Shown here: positions 24,405 to 31,521 of the stretch, piece by piece
Numbering within the stretch: the stretch's first letter is position 1
Layout: each line of letters begins with the position of its first letter
Virus record (IMG/VR): IMGVR_UViG_3300005265_000001
Coordinates: 1-64,000 of that record
From: a virus
DNA length: 64,000 nucleotides
Strand: one strand, 5' to 3'
Notes under the pieces: model-generated
What the model saw: the letters and a program-made list of their open reading frames with translations, nothing else
Databases searched by the model: none
Told to the model about the DNA's origin: nothing
Made by a program: the position numbers and the translations under genes

Positions 24405-24695
24405 ATGAAGACAGTTGATATGCACATGGTTTTTAAAATAACAAATTTGATTTTGTGGACTTCTTTGTTTTTGGATTTTGTAACTGGTTGGTTGATTATA
24501 AATAATAGTGGGGGATCTGATAGTTTTATTGAATTGTTTAATTTTGCTTGGATTTTTTCTATTTTATTGTTTGTTGCATTTAGGGGGTTTGGGTGGATAA
24601 ATTATAATTATTGGTGGGCTATTGTTATTTATATTGTGTTTTATATAGTTGGATTGGTGTTTTGTGGGACACTTTATGCAATTTTTAGAGGGTAG
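24405..24695 (+). CDS. Small membrane protein
   Basis: 96 residues with three hydrophobic segments (LILWTSLFLDFVTGWLI, WIFSILLFVAF, WWAIVIYIVFYIVGLVFC). Holin-like in size and topology, but that is a guess. Follows the phosphoesterase by 3 nt. Confidence 0.6.
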   Translation: MKTVDMHMVFKITNLILWTSLFLDFVTGWLIINNSGGSDSFIELFNFAWIFSILLFVAFRGFGWINYNYWWAIVIYIVFYIVGLVFCGTLYAIFRG

Positions 24696-24696
24696 T

Positions 24697-24772
24697 GGGG
24701 CGTTAGCTCAGTTGGCAGAGCAACGGACTTTTAATCCGTAGGCCATAGGTTCGACCCCTATACGTCCCACCA
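24697..24772 (+). tRNA. tRNA-Lys (TTT)
   Basis: Acceptor GGGGCGT/ACGTCCC, D stem GCTC/GAGC, anticodon stem ACGGA/TCCGT, loop CTTTTAA (anticodon TTT), variable AGGCC, T arm ATAGG-TTCGACC-CCTAT, A73, CCA encoded. Confidence 0.94.
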
Positions 24773-24783
24773 TATAATATTAT

Positions 24784-24858
24784 TCCACGGTAGTTCAGGG
24801 GTAGAACAGGCGACCGATAATTGTCATGCCGAAGGTTCAAATCCTTCCCGTGGAACCA
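24784..24858 (+). tRNA. tRNA-Ile (GAT) with C33
   Basis: Acceptor TCCACGG/CCGTGGA, D stem GTTC/GAAC, anticodon stem GGCGA/TTGTC (two G-U pairs), loop CCGATAA (anticodon GAT), variable ATGCC, T arm GAAGG-TTCAAAT-CCTTC, A73, CCA encoded. Position 33 is C, not U. Confidence 0.85.
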
Positions 24859-24877
24859 AAAATTAAGGGGTTATAAA

Positions 24878-25192
24878 TTGACAAAAAGTGAAAGAGAAAT
24901 TTTTTTGAAAGCAATTGATGTTTTTGGGAGTGGAAATCAAGTTATTATGGTTATGGAAGAAATGAATGAATTGGGAAAGGAACTTTGCAAAACATTTAGG
25001 GAAAGTGGCGCACCGATAGATAACATTTGTGAAGAAATTGCGGATGTTGAAATTATGTTAGATCAACTAAAATTGATTGTTGGAGAAAAGAATGTAACAT
25101 ATTATCGTAAAAAGAAAATAAAAAGACTCAAAGAGCGGTTAGATACTTATGATAAATCAATGAAAATTGCAAAGAAAATGCAGGATATTTAA
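24878..25192 (+). CDS. MazG-like nucleotide pyrophosphohydrolase
   Basis: 104 residues from TTG 24878 with AAGGGG 7 nt upstream; the longer frame runs into tRNA-Ile. VMEEMNELGKELCK and CEEIADVEIMLDQLK give the EExxE...ExxD metal set of all-alpha NTP pyrophosphatases. These cleave (d)NTPs to monophosphates; phage members may purge unusual nucleotides or (p)ppGpp-linked signals. The substrate is unknown. Confidence 0.72.
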   Translation: MTKSEREIFLKAIDVFGSGNQVIMVMEEMNELGKELCKTFRESGAPIDNICEEIADVEIMLDQLKLIVGEKNVTYYRKKKIKRLKERLDTYDKSMKIAKKMQDI

Positions 25193-25194
25193 AA

Positions 25195-25569
25195 ATGAAT
25201 CTTGATTATTTGTTAATTATTATTTGGTTACATTTTTTTGCGGATTTTCTTTTTCAATATGATAGAATGGCAATTGAAAAAGGTCATAATTGGAAGTATC
25301 TATTTTTTCATGGTGAGATTTATACAGCAACTTTTTTACTTTTTAATCCCATTTATGCGGTTGTAAATGGAATTTTACATATTGTGGTCGATTTTGCAAC
25401 TTCAAAACTTATAACTTATTTTTCCACAAATAATCAAAGACATTGGTTTTTTGTGACAATTGGAATGGATCAAGCCATTCATTTCACTTGTTTAATTATG
25501 TCTTTTTTCATTTTGAATATAATTTATCCAAACATTCAATGGCTATTTTTTCTAAAATATTTTGGGTAG
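25195..25569 (+). CDS. DUF3307-like membrane protein
   Basis: 124 residues. IIWLHFFADFLFQYDRMAIEK, then FFHGEIYTA, ILHIVVDFATSK and MDQAIHFTC, carry the same His/Asp pattern as the protein at 6388. Three to four membrane segments. Role unknown. Confidence 0.65.
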   Translation: MNLDYLLIIIWLHFFADFLFQYDRMAIEKGHNWKYLFFHGEIYTATFLLFNPIYAVVNGILHIVVDFATSKLITYFSTNNQRHWFFVTIGMDQAIHFTCLIMSFFILNIIYPNIQWLFFLKYFG

Positions 25570-25572
25570 AGG

Positions 25573-25601
25573 TTGATTTTTTGAAAAAAGTGTGGTATAA
25601 C
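25573..25601 (+). promoter_or_regulatory. Sigma-70-type promoter of the structured leader
   Basis: TTGATT at 25573-25578, 17-nt spacer, TGG-TATAAC with -10 at 25596-25601. Transcription would begin near 25608, just before the first RNA unit. Confidence 0.8.
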
Positions 25602-25615
25602 ATATACATGATTAA

Positions 25616-25681
25616 TTGACAAAAGGAAAAGTTACTTAAACCAACAGGCCAACACCCTGTTTTTGATCACTTTTCCGTCAA
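25616..25681 (+). ncRNA. Structured leader RNA, unit 1
   Basis: P1 TTGAC/GTCAA, an AAAA bulge on the 5' strand only, P2 GGAAAAGT/ACTTTTCC, then TACTTAAA and an apical hairpin AACAGG/CCTGTT. The same architecture recurs in units 2 and 3 with different but still complementary bases. The 343-nt gap 25570-25912 contains only the promoter and these units. Confidence 0.7.
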
Positions 25682-25710
25682 TACTAAAAAATTGAAGAGG
25701 ATAAGAATTA

Positions 25711-25773
25711 ATGGCAAAAGAATGAGTTACTTAAAAAATGAATCTGTTAAATTCAAATTTACTCATTCGCCAT
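25711..25773 (+). ncRNA. Structured leader RNA, unit 2
   Basis: P1 ATGGC/GCCAT, bulge AAAA, P2 GAATGAGT/ACTCATTC, then TACTTAAA and an apical TGAAT/ATTCA hairpin. Both stems differ from unit 1 yet remain paired. A five-codon frame with ribosome site (ATG GCA AAA GAA TGA at 25711) begins on P1. Confidence 0.7.
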
Positions 25774-25819
25774 ATAAAAATGGAGGTGTTTAAAATGCAC
25801 TAAAACATAAAAGGGTTTC

Positions 25820-25882
25820 TTGACAGCAGGGGAAGTTACTTTTTTAAGATTATTTGGAAATCGCCTTTTACTTCCCCGTCAA
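25820..25882 (+). ncRNA. Structured leader RNA, unit 3
   Basis: P1 TTGAC/GTCAA, bulge AGCA, P2 GGGGAAGT/ACTTCCCC, then TACTT and a U-rich apical part. It ends 30 nt before the TerD-like gene start. Confidence 0.7.
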
Positions 25883-25912
25883 TTTCAACCTTAAACTCAA
25901 TGGAGTGTCAAA

Positions 25913-27994
25913 ATGACTTATGATGATTTTGTTGTTGAATTTGGTAGAACAAATAAAATTGGGGTTTTGTTATCTAACAAAAATATTAACAAAAATCCTG
26001 AAAAGTTTTTTATGTTTCTTTTGAAACTTGGTTTTATTCCTTCCAAACAGTTTTTAGAAAAAGCACCACGTATCAAAAATTTGAATAAAATTCTTGATTT
26101 TTTCATTGCATACAAAAAACAAGATAAAAATTGGCAAAATACACTTTTTGGGGATTACGAAAATGTAGTTGGTAAGGTTCCCGATGTTGTTTTGCGAATT
26201 GAAACTCTTTTACACTATTTTACAACTTATGGTGCTGAATTTCTTGAAATGGATATTCCAACTTATTTTCCTAATGAACAAACAAAAATTGGAAAAAGGG
26301 AAATCAAGAAATTTTTAAAAGAAATTGATGTTTCAAAAAATGATATGTCAAATTTTTTGATTGTGGATATTGAGGCACCACATATTTTACGTCAAATTGT
26401 GGTTGAAAAATTGGTTTACACTAATACTCCATTAACTGAAATGGAAATGGAATATTTGAAAAAAAGATTGATTGATGCAAAAGGTATTGAATTTGATGTT
26501 AATCGTATTAGATTTAGTGAGGTTAAGACTCTTGTTTTGGATAGTGGAAATCAGAATATCAAAAATTTGGAGTATTTTGATGTTCTGAGATGGGCATGTT
26601 ACAAAATTACTGATAAACCAATTCTATTAAATTCAAAAGATTTGGATAAAATGGCAGATTTTATTAGTGATGATATAAAAAACACTTTTTGGAAGTTATT
26701 GGGTGTAGTAAATTATGATAAAATTTCAAAGGGCTATAAACAAAAAAGAAAATTATCCAATAAAATTTTTCAAATAATGGCAATTAAAGAGTTTAAAAAT
26801 AAATATGATGCGGCTAAATTTGCCAAAACGTTGAAAAATGGAAATGCGGGTATTAAAAGGGTTCAAACAGATTATGCAATTTTTTCAAGGTTAATGAAAA
26901 AAGATAGAAAAAGAGCAATTGAATTGTATCCACATATTGCCTTGGAAAAATATAATCAATTTAATTGGACATTGAAAGATACAGTGTATCTAATGGAACA
27001 TTTATCAACAAAATTACAATTGAGACTTTTTAATGTTATTCGTATGAGTGAAGAAATGTATGATTTTGGTGTTTATAAATTACCTAATGGTAAAATCTAT
27101 GTAAGAGATGATATTTTAACAAAAACACCAAAATTCAAAACTTATGCAAATAAATTTTGGGATGTAATTTTGAAGAATAAACCAACTGTTAGAGTAAATA
27201 TTTCACCTGAATTGAGGGAATACGTTGAAAATGTTGTGAATATGAAAATTCCTTTGACTGTTAGGGATGTTGGCGATGGTTTGGAATTTGAAAGAGGGTC
27301 CTATATTACCTTGAAATATGGTGAACGTTACAATGTTGGGGTTTATTGGAAAAATCAAAAAGGACATAGAATTGACTTGGATTTGGCTTTTAGATATTAT
27401 GATAAGGATTTTTCAAGTTCTAATGTAATAGGTTGGAATGGGTCTTATGGAAGTGGTGATGGATTAGATATTAAATTTTCAGGTGATATTACGGATGCAC
27501 CCAAAGGGGCGGCGGAATTTATTAGTTTTACAAATGTAAATGAACCTTTGTTTGGTATTTTTGCGGTGAACTGGTTCAATAGTGGTTACAGTAATAAAAT
27601 GAAAGTTAGATTTGATTTGTTTATTAATGAAAAAAGAAATATGAGGGGCCATGTAAATCCAGCAACTTCACTATTTTTCAATACAAGGTTTTTGGATAGA
27701 GAAAATTCCTATGTTTCTTTGGGGATTATGGATTTTGAAAGGGGTTGGTTTTTTCCTGTGAGTGGCAATATGAATTTACGTCCCGGATCAAGTTTAAAGA
27801 ATATGAGTGGAACAAGTTTTATAATTCGCACAATGATTGAAAAAGAATATAGAAAAGTTGATTGTAATGAATTTTTTCAATCAGCGGTTAAACGTAAGAA
27901 AATTGAATTGGTAAATGATACTGAAAATGTTGATTATACGATTAAAGATATTAATCAATTCAAGAATTTTGTTGTAGAGTATTTGGGGTTGTAA
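25913..27994 (+). CDS. Large protein with C-terminal TerD-like domain
   Basis: 693 residues. The first ~440 are helical and could be repeats. From about 470 a beta-rich domain has ITLKYGERYNVGVYWKN, HRIDLDLAFRYYDKDF and FSGDITDAPKGAAEFISF; this fits TerD-type domains (DIDLSAxxYD...HSGDITxAPxGAxEFIDxD) as I know them from the MXAN_6230/SCO0854-like family, where such a domain follows a long helical part. TerD proteins bind calcium and belong to stress or phage-resistance networks. GGAGTG precedes ATG 25913, right after the RNA units. N-terminal role unknown; RNA binding is a guess from the leader. Confidence 0.6.
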   Translation: MTYDDFVVEFGRTNKIGVLLSNKNINKNPEKFFMFLLKLGFIPSKQFLEKAPRIKNLNKILDFFIAYKKQDKNWQNTLFGDYENVVGKVPDVVLRIETLLHYFTTYGAEFLEMDIPTYFPNEQTKIGKREIKKFLKEIDVSKNDMSNFLIVDIEAPHILRQIVVEKLVYTNTPLTEMEMEYLKKRLIDAKGIEFDVNRIRFSEVKTLVLDSGNQNIKNLEYFDVLRWACYKITDKPILLNSKDLDKMADFISDDIKNTFWKLLGVVNYDKISKGYKQKRKLSNKIFQIMAIKEFKNKYDAAKFAKTLKNGNAGIKRVQTDYAIFSRLMKKDRKRAIELYPHIALEKYNQFNWTLKDTVYLMEHLSTKLQLRLFNVIRMSEEMYDFGVYKLPNGKIYVRDDILTKTPKFKTYANKFWDVILKNKPTVRVNISPELREYVENVVNMKIPLTVRDVGDGLEFERGSYITLKYGERYNVGVYWKNQKGHRIDLDLAFRYYDKDFSSSNVIGWNGSYGSGDGLDIKFSGDITDAPKGAAEFISFTNVNEPLFGIFAVNWFNSGYSNKMKVRFDLFINEKRNMRGHVNPATSLFFNTRFLDRENSYVSLGIMDFERGWFFPVSGNMNLRPGSSLKNMSGTSFIIRTMIEKEYRKVDCNEFFQSAVKRKKIELVNDTENVDYTIKDINQFKNFVVEYLGL

Positions 27995-28005
27995 TTTGTG
28001 AATTT

Positions 28006-28033
28006 GGGGGGGCGTCGTTCCCCCCCTTTCCTT
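28006..28033 (+). terminator. Rho-independent terminator
   Basis: Seven G, 7-nt loop CGTCGTT, seven C, then TTTCCTTTA, directly after the TerD-like gene. Confidence 0.85.
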
Positions 28034-28042
28034 TATATTATT
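28034..28042 (+). promoter_or_regulatory. TATATTATT motif, putative phage promoter
   Basis: Immediately after the G/C hairpin terminator and ending 27 nt before ATG 28070; no -35 is possible inside the hairpin, which favours a promoter made of this element alone. Confidence 0.45.
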
Positions 28043-28069
28043 TTCAAAAAATAATGGGGCATTGATAAT

Positions 28070-28564
28070 ATGAAAGGAACTCACAAGTATTTATCCAAAA
28101 AACGTGTTGGGCATAGATGGATTTACAAATACAAAAAAGTCGAAGGCAAAAACAGAGATAATGATGATGATTTGTCTTCAAATTCTGTGAAAACTGAAAT
28201 AAACACTAAAATAAAAAATATAGTTAATTCCAAACTAATTGATAAAACTAAAAGAAAAAGGATAAAAGCACTTATTGATAATGTCAAACATGATATTAAA
28301 ATTGCGAGTGAAGCCATTCATAAATATAATGAACTTAAAGGTTATGGATATAATGATGGGGAAATTCAAAACAAATTAAAAGATTATTTTAAGAATTTTG
28401 AAACAGACCATTTTGCCGATTTGTATATGACACATTCAAATATAAATGAGGCCATAAAAAAATATGATAGTATGGTTGGGGAAATCAAAACCTATATAGG
28501 AAAATTAGATGATTTTATTGGGAATCCTACAAATAATCCTAATAGGATTTTGATATTCTTTTGA
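28070..28564 (+). CDS. HKYL-tagged helical protein
   Basis: 164 residues. Tag THKYLSKKRVGHRWIYKYK at 4-22, then an almost wholly helical basic body (KTEINTKIKNIVNSKLIDK; RIKALIDNVKHDIKIASE). No enzyme motif is seen. First gene of the main tagged cluster. Confidence 0.6.
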   Translation: MKGTHKYLSKKRVGHRWIYKYKKVEGKNRDNDDDLSSNSVKTEINTKIKNIVNSKLIDKTKRKRIKALIDNVKHDIKIASEAIHKYNELKGYGYNDGEIQNKLKDYFKNFETDHFADLYMTHSNINEAIKKYDSMVGEIKTYIGKLDDFIGNPTNNPNRILIFF

Positions 28565-28577
28565 GGGGAGTAGAAAA

Positions 28578-29015
28578 ATGGCTAAAAGTCACAAGTATTT
28601 ATCAAAAAAGAAGGTTGGAAATAAATGGGTTTACAAGTATAAGGAAACCACAAAAAAAGATAAGCGGACACCTTTTGAAAAAACGGGCACACCGTCACCA
28701 TTTTCAACATTCAAAAGAGATTTTTATAATGAATATGGTAAAACTAACATTGGAAAACATTTATATGATGACGATTTTTGGAAAGGACCAAAAGAATTAA
28801 TGGATTTATTAGATAAAGTTGCTCAAAAACATGGTTGGGTTTGGAACATTGAAGGCACAAAATATGAGCAAGATGAAAATATGAATCCAGTTAGAAAAAT
28901 TTGGAAAATAAAATTAACAAACGGAAAGACAGATCGTTATGGGTTTTTGACAGCGCACGGGGCGGGAACTGTGAGTGAGCCTCTAAAAAAATATGATATT
29001 ACACTAACTTTTTAA
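28578..29015 (+). CDS. HKYL-tagged protein of unknown function
   Basis: 145 residues. Tag SHKYLSKKKVGNKWVYKYK at 4-22. The C-terminal half has WVWNIEGTKYEQDE and WKIKLTNGKTDRYGFLTAHG, a beta-type domain I do not recognise. GGGGAG precedes ATG 28578. Confidence 0.6.
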   Translation: MAKSHKYLSKKKVGNKWVYKYKETTKKDKRTPFEKTGTPSPFSTFKRDFYNEYGKTNIGKHLYDDDFWKGPKELMDLLDKVAQKHGWVWNIEGTKYEQDENMNPVRKIWKIKLTNGKTDRYGFLTAHGAGTVSEPLKKYDITLTF

Positions 29016-29023
29016 AAAATAGG

Positions 29024-29052
29024 TTGATTTTTTGTTTGTTTTGTGGTATTAT
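29024..29052 (+). promoter_or_regulatory. Sigma-70-type promoter for tRNA-Pro
   Basis: TTGATT at 29024-29029, 17-nt spacer, TGG-TATTAT with -10 at 29047-29052. Confidence 0.75.
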
Positions 29053-29106
29053 AAGAAAAAATTGAAAGGGGGTAATAAATATGAGGTAAGAATAAATAAC
29101 AAATTT

Positions 29107-29182
29107 CGGGGTGTGGCGCAGTTGGTAGCGCACTTGGCCTGGGACCAAGATGTCGGAGGTTCGAGCCCTTCCACCCCGACCA
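29107..29182 (+). tRNA. tRNA-Pro (TGG) with C33
   Basis: Acceptor CGGGGTG/CACCCCG, D stem GCGC/GCGC, anticodon stem CTTGG/CCAAG, loop CCTGGGA (anticodon TGG), variable ATGTC, T arm GGAGG-TTCGAGC-CCTTC, A73, CCA encoded. Positions 32-33 are CC, so U33 is missing. Confidence 0.92.
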
Positions 29183-29240
29183 GCATGTTATTTCACATCA
29201 TGCAAATCTTCTTTTCATTCGTTTTGACTTCCTTTGGAAA

Positions 29241-29266
29241 AAAGTGGGAAAAATCCCACTTTTTTT
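29241..29266 (+). terminator. Rho-independent terminator after tRNA-Pro
   Basis: AAAGTGGGA, loop AAAA, TCCCACTTT, then a T run: a textbook hairpin that closes the tRNA-Pro transcript. Confidence 0.88.
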
Positions 29267-29278
29267 CTTTTAAATATG

Positions 29279-29307
29279 TTGACTTTTTAAATAAGGGGGT
29301 ATATAAT
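29279..29307 (+). promoter_or_regulatory. Sigma-70-type promoter for hicA
   Basis: TTGACT at 29279-29284, 17-nt spacer, TATAAT at 29302-29307. It isolates the hicA-like gene from the tRNA unit. Confidence 0.85.
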
Positions 29308-29340
29308 GGGGCCGAAAGAAAAAAGAAAAAGGGGGAAAAA

Positions 29341-29529
29341 ATGAAAAGAAAGAAAATGATAAAACTCCTGAAAAATTACGGCTTCCAAGAAAAAAGACAA
29401 GGAAGGGAACATACAATCCTTACAAACGGGGAAAGGTCAGTTTCAATTCCCCGTCATAAGGAAATCAAACGTAAAACCGCCATTAAGATTATTAAAGAGG
29501 CGGGATTAAGGGTTGCGGAGGTTATGTAA
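29341..29529 (+). CDS. hicA: HicA-like toxin (mRNA interferase fold)
   Basis: 62 residues from ATG 29341 behind AAGGGGG. KMIKLLKNYGFQEKRQGREH, with the catalytic-type histidine in REHTILTNGE, then VSIPRHKEIKRKTAIKIIKEAGL, fits the HicA/YcfA double-stranded-RNA-binding-like fold closely, including length. HicA cleaves mRNA and is held by HicB, but no HicB-like gene follows. It has its own promoter. Confidence 0.82.
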   Translation: MKRKKMIKLLKNYGFQEKRQGREHTILTNGERSVSIPRHKEIKRKTAIKIIKEAGLRVAEVM

Positions 29530-29530
29530 A

Positions 29531-29713
29531 ATGAAAAAGGTGGAATTACAAAATATAGTGGAAATTCTCAAAAAAAGAATTGAGGATTCCAGTTTGTCAA
29601 ATGAGCAAAAAGAAGGACTTACTAATTATTTGGTAAGTCTTGAAGATAAGAATAAATACAAATGGGAAAGGAAATTAAATCATTTCGATAGATTGTTGTG
29701 GGAAATTCTCTAA
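29531..29713 (+). CDS. Small helical protein downstream of hicA
   Basis: 60 residues (MKKVELQNIVEILKKRIEDS... NHFDRLLWEIL). It starts 1 nt after hicA and so could be its partner, but it has neither the HicB RNase H-like part nor a helix-turn-helix that I can see. Its size and helical layout also resemble the small proteins that precede tagged genes, and a tagged gene does follow at 29752. Confidence 0.55.
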   Translation: MKKVELQNIVEILKKRIEDSSLSNEQKEGLTNYLVSLEDKNKYKWERKLNHFDRLLWEIL

Positions 29714-29719
29714 ATTTAT

Positions 29720-29728
29720 TATATTATT
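29720..29728 (+). promoter_or_regulatory. TATATTATT motif, putative phage promoter
   Basis: Ends 23 nt before GTG 29752; no -35-like sequence. Confidence 0.4.
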
Positions 29729-29751
29729 TTAAAAATTTATCGGAATGAAGC

Positions 29752-30153
29752 GTGACACACAAATATTTCAAAAGGGTCTTAGTTGGCGGCAAATGGAGAT
29801 ACTTCTACCATGATCCCAACAAAAAGAAATTTAAACTTCATCCAATTGACGTAAAAGACAAAACAAAGGGTTACTACATTATAAAAATGGCGAGAAAAAA
29901 GGATGATTTGAATAAATTTAATCAAAAATTAAAAGAGATTAAAACAAAAGGGTTTACTGAAAATATAGATGATTTGCGAATTGCGGGAAAAGATGGTTGG
30001 ACTATTGCCCATGAGCAAGCCCTTAGAGGGTGGAAACCAAAAGATAAACGAATTTTGAATATGGAAGATAAATTTGGATATAGAGTAAAAGATGTTATGA
30101 AATATGGAAATTCTGTATTTCAATCAATTAAGGGGGTCATTAAAAATGCCTAA
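29752..30153 (+). CDS. HKYL-tagged protein with ankyrin-like repeats
   Basis: 133 residues from GTG 29752. A shorter divergent tag, THKYFKRVLVGGKWRYFY, begins at residue 2. IDDLRIAGKDGWTIAHEQAL followed by RILNMEDKFGYRVKDVMKYG reads as two ankyrin-type units (DGWTxxHxxxxxG...D..GxxxxD). Such repeats bind proteins. The ankyrin call is by eye. Confidence 0.5.
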   Translation: MTHKYFKRVLVGGKWRYFYHDPNKKKFKLHPIDVKDKTKGYYIIKMARKKDDLNKFNQKLKEIKTKGFTENIDDLRIAGKDGWTIAHEQALRGWKPKDKRILNMEDKFGYRVKDVMKYGNSVFQSIKGVIKNA

Positions 30154-30481
30154 ATATTTATCCAAAAAACGGGTAGGCAACCGATGGGTTTACAAATATA
30201 AATTACCACAAAAAAAGTATAATTTACATTCATACCGATTTTCAGAAGAAAATGATGAACATGCTGATAAAATTAGAAACAAGGTTATTGATTTAATTAA
30301 TGAGGTTAAATATTACAAAGACCCAAAAAATCATAAAGATAAACATTTATTGCCTGAGAATTACTATGAAAATATGTTAAATAAACGAAAAGATGAATTG
30401 AAAACAGTTGTAAGTTCAATTGATGCCAAAAAATATCCAATTTTGGTTAGGACAATCAAAAAAGAAATGAGAGGTTTATAA
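30146..30481 (+). CDS. HKYL-type tagged helical protein
   Basis: 111 residues from ATG 30146 with AGGGGG upstream; the longer frame is inside the previous gene. The tag starts directly with PKYLSKKRVGNRWVYKYK, lacking the histidine, then a helical charged body (ADKIRNKVIDLINEVKYY). No enzyme motif seen. Confidence 0.6.
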   Translation: MPKYLSKKRVGNRWVYKYKLPQKKYNLHSYRFSEENDEHADKIRNKVIDLINEVKYYKDPKNHKDKHLLPENYYENMLNKRKDELKTVVSSIDAKKYPILVRTIKKEMRGL

Positions 30482-30482
30482 A

Positions 30483-31508
30483 ATGCCAAGACCACATAAA
30501 TATTTACGAAAATACAAAAAAGGTAATACGTGGCTTTATGTTTATAAAAAAGAAGAAACACCAAAGTCAATTCACAAAAAAATGACCAAAAAATACAAGC
30601 AAAAAGTTAAAGATATTGCAGATGCTTTTGGAAAATTAGCACATAAAGATAAACCAGAAGCAAGCAAATATGAATTATATACAAAACTTTTGGATATTCA
30701 CGGTTATTTAGAAAGAGGCAGAGGACCCTTGGAGATCGGCAATTTACACCAAACTACAATTGATGTTTTTAAACAATTCTTGAAAAATAATAAAATGAAA
30801 TTGAATCGAAAAGTGGTAGATGACTTAAAAAATATTAATAAAATTGTTGGAACAGATGTTATGACTAAACTTGTAAGTGATATGGATAAAGAAGTTCCAG
30901 CAAAGAAAGAAAAGCCTAAACCCAAAACTGAAATCGAAGTTGAAAATTCTGCCAAATTGAGTGATATGAAAACAGTATTACCAAAAAAGGAAAAAATTAT
31001 AGATACTTACATTAGAAATTTTATTGTTAAAATGAAAGATGGAAAGTTTTATTATAAAAGAAATTCAAGAATGGGGTTTAATAGCAAAAAAGAGGTCGAA
31101 GATATTCTTAAAAAGAAATATGAAATGGTTAAAGACTATCCCAACAAGTTTTTCTTGGGCTATTTGGATATGAGACAGGAAGATTTTGCTAAATTGCCTG
31201 ATAAAGAAAAGAAAAAAGCCCTTGAACAATATTTTATTCACCAATTTGATATAGATGTTAATAATACAGTTGACTACAAACTTCAAGAAAAATTGGAAAA
31301 AGAAAAAAGTGCAAAAATTTATGAAAAAATCAGAAAGGATAAAGAAGCAGGCAAATTTATTGATTTAGGTTTTATCAATGCCTATGATGTTGACAAGTTA
31401 CCCTTTAAATTGGAAAATGATGAAATTAGAAAAAAAGTGGGTTCTCATGTTTATGAAGTGACTTCAAAAAAAGGAAATTACAGATATTTGGTTGATACAA
31501 GCGGATAA
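30483..31508 (+). CDS. HKYL-tagged protein of unknown function, multi-part
   Basis: 341 residues. Tag PHKYLRKYKKGNTWLYVYKK at 4-23. A helical part to about 135, a Lys/Pro linker (PAKKEKPKPKTE), then a C-terminal domain with RNFIVKMKDGKFYYKRNSR and a late VGSHVYEVTSKKGNYRYLVD. The linker and two-part body suggest an effector domain at the end, but I do not recognise it. Confidence 0.6.
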   Translation: MPRPHKYLRKYKKGNTWLYVYKKEETPKSIHKKMTKKYKQKVKDIADAFGKLAHKDKPEASKYELYTKLLDIHGYLERGRGPLEIGNLHQTTIDVFKQFLKNNKMKLNRKVVDDLKNINKIVGTDVMTKLVSDMDKEVPAKKEKPKPKTEIEVENSAKLSDMKTVLPKKEKIIDTYIRNFIVKMKDGKFYYKRNSRMGFNSKKEVEDILKKKYEMVKDYPNKFFLGYLDMRQEDFAKLPDKEKKKALEQYFIHQFDIDVNNTVDYKLQEKLEKEKSAKIYEKIRKDKEAGKFIDLGFINAYDVDKLPFKLENDEIRKKVGSHVYEVTSKKGNYRYLVDTSG

Positions 31509-31521
31509 AGGGGGATAAATT

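Noticed and set aside
24405-24695. Three-segment membrane protein considered as the holin.
   Set aside because: Topology alone is not enough and no endolysin or spanin gene is adjacent.
29032-29340. Long open frame upstream of hicA running through tRNA-Pro.
   Set aside because: It crosses a promoter, a tRNA, a terminator and a second promoter; the gene begins at ATG 29341.
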